This document shows positions 56,584-64,000 of a stretch of DNA of 64,000 nt, in pieces; position 1 is the first letter of the stretch; the number at the start of each line of letters is the position of its first letter. Position numbers and translations under genes: made by a program. Under the pieces are notes generated by a model that was not told the origin of the DNA, did no database searches, and worked only from the letters and a program-made list of their open reading frames with translations. This stretch comes from Gordionus sp. m RMFG-2023 (taxonomy: Eukaryota > Nematomorpha > Gordioida > Chordodea > Parachordodidae), in assembly GCF_954871325.1 (NCBI RefSeq), contig NC_088775.1:21677561-21741560 (forward strand), read 5' to 3'.

Positions 56584-59058
56584 CAGTGGGGAGAGACAAC
56601 CCCCTCTTTCCAAAGCTATGAATATTAATTTATCTTTCCCCCCCCCCCCTCAAAAAAATGATAATTATTTTATGACACCCATAAATTTCAAAGATAATTT
56701 TTATTGCATCAATTTTTAATATATAATATAAATAAAATGCAAAAAAAATATACTTTATAAATATTATTTTTAAATTAATAATTTAGATAAATTAGGGGAA
56801 GAGAAAGCAACTTTATAATTTCATCAATATTTAATTGTTTAAATAAATTTTTTTCCATTGATAATATGGTTAAATTATTGAGAAATGAATCTTTCATGGT
56901 ACTAGTCCTGTTTTAATTTAATTTTACTCATGTCTCTTTCAGCAGTACATGAGGTTGTAGGAAGTGCAGCATAAAACACACCTATTTTAAAACTAAAAAA
57001 AATTTCTATATTTAATGATGAAAGTATATATACCTCTCCTTTTTGGATTGTAATGTTTGAAGTCTGGAACTTTCAAAATCAATAGGTAGATTTCTCTCTT
57101 TCATAAAATCTTGTGCCTTTGAAAAAACATCCAAAAATTCAGTGTTATTATCTATTAGATTAAAAAATAATTATGACAATAATTTATATTATACTTCTCA
57201 AATTAATCAAGCAATCTTTTGTTAATTAAATTTGATTTACTGCAAACCCTATATCCTTCGAAATGGTTTGCAATTTTGTACAAGCCAAACTTTTTATTAG
57301 CAATATTTTATCCAAAACACAAAGTGATAAGATAAAATCAAATTTTTCTATTCTAAAGACTATAGCACTAGCCATAATGAAAGTGGCAGGATCTTCAGAA
57401 CCCTTTAAATTAGTTAAAGCTGCCCTCAAGGCATCATTAAGTAGAAAAAAATTACAATAGCTTTATATGACGTTAGCTAGCTTCTAAATGGAAAAACATT
57501 TTAAATCTAAATATATAAGGTACTATTACCAAGTGGTATTCTTGATGCGTAGAAATCGTTGCGATTTTTTCATATCATTACACTGACATTTTTTGAGTAC
57601 CTCATATCTTTTTACACCATTAAAATAGATATAAATCTCATCTAGTATTCCTAGAACATTTCGAAGTTCTTTAATTAATTGGCTTAATTGAACAATGATT
57701 AAATTTAATTGATGACAATAACACCAAATAAAAGATGCCTTTGGCGCCTCTGCTCTAATCAAGGCCTGCACACTATTGATTCTTCCACTCAATTTTGAGG
57801 CACCAACATAACTTTGCCCAACTAGAAATTCAAGGGGTAAATTTATCGAGCCGAGTTTGGATATTATATTGTGCTTAATATCGAGACTTGTGGATTTCCC
57901 ATACAATATATGCCGATCAGTCTTTCAACAGGCTTCGGCGTCTCACTATTTTCAACATATATTACTATCAAAGCTATTGCTTCTGATTTCGAAACATCAT
58001 ATGTGCCATCAACTATGATTGAAAAGCGCCTGTTAAATGTAATCTCATTTTGAATTTTTTTTATAACCATATTTTTCATGGTTTCAATGAGAATATTTAT
58101 CTTATTATATGATAATAGATTTGAATATAATTTCGTTTTTAATCCCTTATTTTTTTTATCCCTTTTTCTTTCTTCATTTTGTTGTATATACATTTTTAGT
58201 ACAGGTTCAGAATCTGCAATAAGCTTAATAAGGGCCATCATATTGTCTTCTTGTTGCCTGTTCCCCCAGAAGGCTTGGTTACGAGATATTAAATAATCTA
58301 AACATCTTATTATAATTCTTATGATAGAACGGTTATTAGCTACACATTCTTTCTGGGGTGTTATAAATTTTAATATCGAATTTTTATTGTGAGAAAGCCT
58401 TCCATAATCGGCCATCATATGTGCCTGTGAAGATTCATACAGAATAATATCACGATTAATATTCTGCCATTTATCTACACCTTTACATGTCCATTTTGAA
58501 TTTGAGTGTGGACCTCAAGCAAAAAACTTTATTCATTTTAATACTATAATTAATCCAATTTCTAGCAATTTTGCTATTGTCAATATTAGTTTTTTCATAA
58601 AAGCTTTCATTAAAGGATCTGTTTCTATTATTATTATTATCTTGGGGAATAAATAATGTGTAGGTTGAAGATAATTCTAGATATTTATCAATTATAAATT
58701 TGTCAATCCTTCTTCCAACAATATTGATGGGATCATTTGATTCCTAAAAAAAGGGAGGGAGGGACGATAAGATATTTAAATTAAAATATGAATACTACCA
58801 TCTATTCATATTATGCTTAAAAAATAAGTAGAAAAATTTCCGTCAATATACATTAAATTAAATATTAAGTGGGGGGGGGGGTCATAAACCAGAAATCACT
58901 TGATCATGATGGATGTAACAAAACAGTAAAAGAATTAAATAATAAAGAAAATTTAAAAAAAAGATTAAAAAAAAAATTTTTTTTTAAAAAAAAAGTACCC
59001 CCACTCAAATTTACTGAAGCGATTGCTTCGGACCCCCCCTTCCCCCCCCCCCCCACTG
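56584..59058 (-). mobile_element. hAT transposon, ZMYM1-like family, right copy
   Basis: Left end CAGTGGGG at 56584 and right end CCCCACTG at 59058 form inverted termini, and both ends have long C/G runs. The minus-strand transposase (58745-56780) lacks an internal segment that the left copy (1-1432) still has, while it retains the N-terminal part that copy lost. Flanking 8-mers (gatatatg, attgcata) do not match, so the insertion is not proved by a duplication. It lies directly after the last visible Rheb exon. Confidence 0.8.
56780..58745 (-). pseudogene. ZMYM1-like hAT transposase, deleted and broken
   Basis: Minus order: GRRIDKFIIDKYLELSS (about 58715-58665), RNWINYSIKMNKVF of a TTF-type zinc domain (about 58570-58530), and 58418-57864 with KECVANNRSIIRIIIRCLDY and IIVDGTYDVSKSEAIALIVI. 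57906-57526 has GQSYVGAS and WCYCHQLNLIIV. 57429-57226 follows. Then, after a deletion at about 56960, comes the dimerisation start TSCTAERDMSKIKLKQD (about 56955-56905). Stops and frame changes occur between blocks. The family is widely related to vertebrate ZMYM1/ZMYM5-like genes. Not functional. Confidence 0.82.
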
Positions 59059-59145
59059 ATTGCATATATTCCATTTTACACTTATTTATCACATTTACTA
59101 CAGAAATGATTACATTATTAATTTATTCTTAAATGGCAGATTTTT

Positions 59146-59650
59146 GGCAGACCTCTTTTAATTTAAAAATTTCTGGAATTATTTAGATGAGAAATCCTTT
59201 TGTTTTAGCTAAATAGTTCTACTGGTTCCTGAGATAAAGTGGCTCATAGGTGCAAAAAAGAGTCACTTTGGAATCTGTAAAATTTTTGATTCTTATATCT
59301 CAAAAACTATTTATTAAAATAAATTATATTATATCATATTGTAGGTAAAAAATCTCTAAGGGTCTATCAAAAAATAAAATAATTTGTCGCCAATTTAAGT
59401 CCTTAATTTTGGTTTACCTATATTGTTTTACCTGTGTTTTTAAGTAATAAAGGGAGTTCAGGAAAAAATTTATGCCTTTTATTTAGACACCCTTTATAAA
59501 TAATATACCATGTCAAAACCTTGGCGACGCTAACAACTTTTCAGAAATATACATTTTTACCAAAATTTGAAAGAAAATAGATGGCGTAATATGAAACTAA
59601 GGATTATGGTTGAAAAAATATTGTTTTTAAGGAAAATGAAAATATTGTTA
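59146..59650. repeat. Left long inverted repeat
   Basis: Pairs with 62935-63398 over nearly its full length in reverse orientation, with scattered substitutions and small gaps. The outermost matching bases are near tttggcagacctctttta on the left and the complement of ggccaaccccttttaaaa on the right. Confidence 0.7.
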
Positions 59651-60730
59651 GCAATCTCACTCTGCATAATATTCTTAATTTGCCCGTTCAGATTAATTTT
59701 AAAATTAAGCCCATCTGCATGCTTATTATTTTAGATCGTCTGTCTAACAATAATATTAAGGGTTTGGAAAGTGGAAAAACATTTATTCTAGGTGCAAATC
59801 AATTAGAATTTTATTCAATATCACTGATGGAAAATTAATGCTGATGAGTTTGTCTAAAATTACTATGAGATATTGGTGATTGTGCTCAATGCCCTGCATC
59901 TTCTAAATATTATATTCAAGTTATATCGAATTTATTTTCTACACGAATGAAGAGTATATTACATCACCCCTCTTACTACAGAACATACAAATTTTGTAAC
60001 TATCACTTCATTAACCTCTAATTTTATAGAAACTCTTTCTGAAAAGCTAAATATTTTACTATTACACTCATTTTTAAATTTAATTTAAATTAAGGAGAAT
60101 ATGCTCATGCTGAAAATTATGCCCTTGTGGTCAAGATTAAGCACAGAGGTTTCACTGGAAGCGCTAGTTACCTTTCCTCCTTTTGTGATTTATTACAAGT
60201 CACTTAATAATATCTGAATTTCTCATTCATAATACAATTGCCGGTCATTCATTCCAAAAATATTTAGTTCGTTACTTAACAGATAAATTTCAATGCTGAC
60301 CAAAAAAATTCATCTACTTTTCAGATAGAGTAGCAATACAATATATGAATCCTATTTGATCAATGTTGGCCACGATGAAGATGATCTAGGAATAAAAGTT
60401 GAGTGGTATTACATCAAATCGGTGTAGTAAAGTAAAACGTTTAGTGCCCAGGGCCAGTTTACATACACCTCTTTCAGAACAAATAACTTATCCTTTTGCC
60501 TATTCTAAGGAAAATATTATAGGTATAAGATTCCTAATTTATTAATATATTATAATTTTTTCTATTAAGGAATAGTTTTTTTTCCTATATTATATGGAAG
60601 ACAAATATGAGAAAGAACAAATAATTTTAGGGGAGAGATCTAATAAAGCACGTACAATACCAGGAACGCAAAAAATTTATTCTTTTCATCCAATTTCTCA
60701 GGATAAAATTGAAGTTAAATTTTAGATTTG
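59640..60730 (+). pseudogene. Decayed protein of a transposon-associated metazoan family
   Basis: Readable blocks are NYALVVKIKHRGFTGSASYL (about 60115-60175), then FSDRVAIQYMN (about 60319-60350), NVGHDEDDLGIKVEWYYIKS (about 60362-60420), VKRLVPRASLHTPLSEQITY (about 60433-60492) and RTIPGTQKIYSFHPISQDKI (about 60651-60710). The order FSDG-x-AQYKN, DFG-x-EWHF, TVKRLA-x-RASLQ, TVPGT-x-x-H-x-F-P is one I know from many unannotated proteins in arthropod and other invertebrate genomes. Numerous stops and frame changes. I believe it is the element's transposase, but that is inference from its position between the inverted repeats. Confidence 0.6.
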
Positions 60731-61831
60731 GGTCCACTCTATCGAATATTAAAAAATATCATAAAGACAAATAAGCTAAAATGGCGACTAATATGGCCCC
60801 TAAAGTTTGAAGTGAGAGAATTTAAAATATTAATATAATTTCTTTCAATCTTATTTTTAAACAATGCCAGTGCCACTTAGTTACAAATTTTTACCCATTA
60901 ATTGTAAATAAATATATATATGCCAATAAAATATAAACAGGTTTGTAATAAATTTTGAATTTTGAATTTCATAATATCATGTTAATAAAAAATAATTTAA
61001 CCAATCAGCCTAATTTTTTTAAGATCAACCATAGCTCATTTTTTTAAATTCTACTTGTTTTGTCCCAAACTTAAAATTTTATTAATTTTAGTAAAAAGGA
61101 AGCAAATCATATTTTTTGCCGGTTTTCTTAATTTGCAATTTTTAAATAAAAATTTTAAGTCATACAACTAATAATGATATTTACAATTTTTATCAGACCA
61201 ATACCCAAAAATAAATCTTTAAGCTAAGTATTTTAAAAATTTATTAACTGACAAGATGGTGCTGATAATGTTTCTATTATTTTATAGACTGAATGGAGTA
61301 TTGAGGGTCTATATTTATGGGCAAGTTGATCCACAAAAATTTAATTTTATAATAGAAAATAAAATATCATAATCATTCATATCAGATTTGGTCTGGGTAG
61401 GATATGACCCTTTTGATTGATAATAGAATGTGCACCTTTATTTACTATATAAATATAATAGTGTAATTAGAATAGCATAAAATATCTGCATGTCATATTT
61501 AATTATTAGATTTTAAAAAAATTGTGTACCTTTATACTTATATAAACAAAGTATTATCCTGGGTTGATTATTGAAAAATGGTATTTAGCTTGTAAATTCA
61601 ATTAAAATAGGCCGTAAATGATAATCACCTTTTTTCACCTTTTCAGGCGACAAAAGGCATAAACAGAATCCTAATTCGGGACTACGGGGCGATAGGAAAT
61701 TTTATTCAAGCTCAACATACTCGCAAATATTAAGTATAACATTTTACTTGAATATTAATGCGAATTTAATATATGAAAATTAAATGGCTATATAACATGT
61801 ATCTAAGACAATCAATAGTGGATGGCCTATG

Positions 61832-62559
61832 CATGAATTCGAACCAAACCCGAACCCAGAGAAGTTTTTTGGGAAAAATCTGAACCCAAACCGAACCTGA
61901 ACCCCGTTTATAAAATTTTCAAAACCCCGAACCGAACCCGGGAATTTTATTTGAACCCGGGTTCAGTGTATTGTTAAAATCATATATTAAAATATTTATA
62001 TAATTGTAAATGCAATTATTAATAATTTAATTGAGATTTTATAATATTTTAAAATTTGCAATTAAGTGAAATGTTAATAAATTTTAAACAACTTAATTCA
62101 TTTACGCCATTTTTAATTTTTTAAAAATTTATTCTCAAAGATTTCTATTGCAGTGTTAATAATTTTTAAACAATTAAATTCATTTACGCCTATTTCTAAT
62201 TTTTAACTTATTCTCAAAGATTATTAATTAGAGGAAAATAAAAGTGTAAGTTATTATATTGGATATTATTAATTTAAGAATTACGTCTAAATAAAAATTT
62301 TTAAATTGTACATGACTGCTTTATAATTATATTTTGCCCATAAATAAAAGAAAAATTTTATTTTTATACCAAATTTATGTCTACTTTTTTAATTATGATA
62401 AAATAAATTTTTTTTCTTATCAATTCAAAAATTCTTAAACCCAAGCTGAACCGGAACCAAACCCAGGTTTAAAAATATTTCCCTGAACCGAACTCACCTA
62501 TACCTTAAATCGAACCCGAAACGAACCCGGGCAAAAATTTTAGTGGGTTCGCATCCCTG
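61832..62559. mobile_element. hAT MITE rich in CCGAACC motifs
   Basis: Ends CATGAATTCGAACC and (complement) CAGGGATGCGAACC, 11 of 14 identical. It is flanked by a perfect 8-bp duplication, ggcctatg at 61824-61831 and 62560-62567. Many GAACC/CCGAACC repeats lie in both subterminal regions (61845-61970 and 62435-62550). The centre is AT-rich with an internal duplication (catttacgcc..ttttaa at about 62100 and 62175). No coding frame. It is inserted within the inverted-repeat transposon. Confidence 0.9.
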
Positions 62560-62934
62560 GGCCTATGTTTAGAGAAAAAAATCGAAAAAGAGGTGTTAGT
62601 TTTTATTGACAAATTGTGAATACATAAATGACAAATTTTAGATGTGATCAGTCCTTTAACTATTACCGGACGAACATTCTTTTTAATTTATTTGCGTAAA
62701 ATATATAATTATTTATATTAAACTAAATTTTGTTTTAAATATAATTTAAATCCTGGAATGAATTTGCTTATCTTTCTATATTTCTATAAAAAACGAATAA
62801 TAAAAAAATTATACGAAAGATATAAATTAAAGAAATTTGATACTTTATCAAGTGTATAAAGGGCATTTACCGCCACTGCCCCTCGGTTTAATTGGTATAT
62901 TTAATAGAAATTCGAAATATTTCGATATAAAAAG

Positions 62935-63398
62935 TGAAAATATCCTGTTATTGGTAAGTTAGCAACAAAATTTTAACCATAATACATAGTTTCTTAAAGC
63001 GCCATCTATTTTCCTTCTTAGTAAAACATATTTGTAAGAGCCGATAGCGTTGCCAATGTTTAGACATTTTATGTATATGTATAAAAGGTGTCTGAATAAA
63101 AGGCAAAAAATTTTTTCGAAAACAAAATAAAAACACAGGTAAAGCAATATAGGAGTTAAAGACTCAAATCCACACCAAATTTTTTTATTTTTTGATAGAC
63201 CTTTAAAGATTTATTTTGCATACAATATGATATATTATATGAGATATATGCATTTTAAAAATTTTACAGATTCTAAAGGATGCTGAGCCCCTATATTTCG
63301 AGAACCAGGTGTGCCAGCGAGCCAAAATAAAAGACTTTCTCATTTTTTCATCTAATAATTTCAGAAACTTTAACAATTTTAAAAGGGGTTGGCCGAGT
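62935..63398. repeat. Right long inverted repeat
   Basis: Reverse complement of 59146-59650 (see the left repeat). Open frames on the minus strand here, such as 63415-63203, are by-products of the repeat and have no counterpart frame in the left copy. Confidence 0.7.
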
Positions 63399-64000
63399 CG
63401 TGATCGATTTAACATGGAATGACCATTTAAATTTATATCGTTATCAAGTTTTCATTGACATTATATTTATCTACCATTTTAAAATTTGTCAACAAATCAT
63501 TTAAAACTTTTCACTGCTATAGTAAAATATTTCAAAAAATATCTATATTACTAACTTATGAGAATATCTAAAATCATTATATAGGAACTTAAGAAAATTA
63601 GGAAATCATAGATAACAAATTTCATAAATTTTATGCCATTGTTAGAAGCAGAGCTCTATGAATTTAATATTTGCCTACCTCAACTTGCGGCAACGTAAAC
63701 CCATTGTTATAAATCTCCTTACCCCCTCTTGGTTACTTTTATATCTCAAAATGAAAGGTTCTTGATTTCAGACAGCACTTACAAATCTACAAATACTATT
63801 ATCACAGTTCAGATCTATTTCAAATCTTGATGTGAAAGAATTAAATATTTGGCAGATTTTATTTTAAGGATGCTAAAATTTCCTGTAATTCATTACTACT
63901 AGCTGAATGCAAAGTGGTAAAAAGGTTAAATATGATTGATAATGTTCCAAAAAAATTTATAGATACTATCTTACTCCTAAACTTTATTTATCTTACTCAG
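63399..64000. other. No gene seen
   Basis: AT-rich flank. No frame, terminus or RNA gene recognised. Confidence 0.4.

Larger units (their letters stand above)
59146..63398 (+). mobile_element. DNA transposon with long inverted repeats, superfamily unnamed
   Basis: 59146-59650 and 62935-63398 are inverted repeats of about 450-500 bp. Shared blocks include tttacctgtgtttttaa.t, gccttttatt.agacacc, aaaatagatggcg and ggtctatcaaaaaataaa. Between them lies a decayed plus-strand protein (59640-60730) and a 728-bp hAT MITE (61832-62559). The repeats are diverged, so the element is old. The long inverted repeats and the protein type fit a cut-and-paste element, but I cannot name the superfamily. Confidence 0.65.

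Noticed and set aside
56576-59066. Target-site duplication around the right ZMYM1-like hAT
   Set aside because: The flanking 8-mers gatatatg and attgcata do not match, so no duplication can be claimed.
62948-63147. Two overlapping 62-codon frames on the minus strand
   Set aside because: They lie in the right long inverted repeat, have no counterpart in the left repeat, and show no protein character.
59146-63398. Polinton/Maverick because of the long inverted repeats
   Set aside because: Only about 4 kb long, and I see no polymerase B, integrase, ATPase or capsid-type sequence; the protein present is of a different family.

Overview
This is strongly AT-rich eukaryotic DNA. It is almost entirely a graveyard of transposable elements, with one clear host gene that is split into very small exons (a Rheb-type GTPase at 55911-56293) and a few unassigned coding-like scraps. 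The element set is of animal, especially invertebrate, type: several hAT families (ZMYM1-like, ZBED-like and a CAGGGTTGCCA-ended family), a non-LTR retrotransposon whose reverse-transcriptase tail carries the RPDG...WDF.C.D..APS signature, Ty3/gypsy fossils, and Rep-helicase Helitrons. GT/AG introns of 50 and 144 nt are visible in the GTPase gene. I cannot name the species.

Layout. 1-1432: truncated ZMYM1-like hAT (minus), with an internal inversion, whose sister copy lies at 56584-59058. 1433-4850: no recognisable gene apart from one weak exon candidate. 4851-6585: hAT with TAACTAGTTAC subterminal repeats. 6935-11405: a LINE 3' portion split by a 3486-bp hAT (7762-11247) with a perfect 8-bp target-site duplication. 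11825-12440: another LINE piece. 12763-21026: an 8264-bp hAT of the same family with its own perfect 8-bp duplication, holding a LINE fragment, a Ty3/gypsy fossil and a decayed transposase. 21250-26000: GC-motif MITE-like repeats, a 107-bp MITE and unassigned coding-like sequence. 26190-29960: a minus-strand hAT into which a ZBED-type hAT (27166-28953) has inserted. 31231-33036: a deleted hAT beside a gypsy fragment. 33735-36060: a Helitron 5' end, a LINE 5' portion, a coding-like exon, a small MITE and a minisatellite.

36095-54548 is the centrepiece. Helitron A (minus strand) is interrupted by Helitron B (plus strand, 43273-51722), a member of the same family. Both have TCTATATTATAATTTTCC at the 5' end and a hairpin followed by CTAG at the 3' end. 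Both carry a recognisable but broken Rep (HUH)/Pif1-type helicase gene. Upstream of it lies an unusual array of short, mostly open, phase-0 exon-like modules (63, 75, 150, 192 and 159 nt), each bounded by a pyrimidine tract plus AG and nearly all followed by a GT donor; many end in I-L-T-P-x-Q. Downstream lies a tail patched together from pieces of the element's own gene in both orientations. The exon array and the self-derived tail are the most novel signals here.

54549-64000: a second copy of the coding-like exon (55190-55325), the Rheb-like gene whose visible exons stop just before the second ZMYM1-like hAT (56584-59058), and a roughly 4.2-kb DNA transposon with divergent inverted repeats of about 450 bp (59146-63398). 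That element encodes a decayed protein of a metazoan family I recognise but cannot name, and it contains a 728-bp hAT MITE with a perfect 8-bp duplication. Nothing suggests that the genes cooperate in a pathway; the window is best read as layered insertions.
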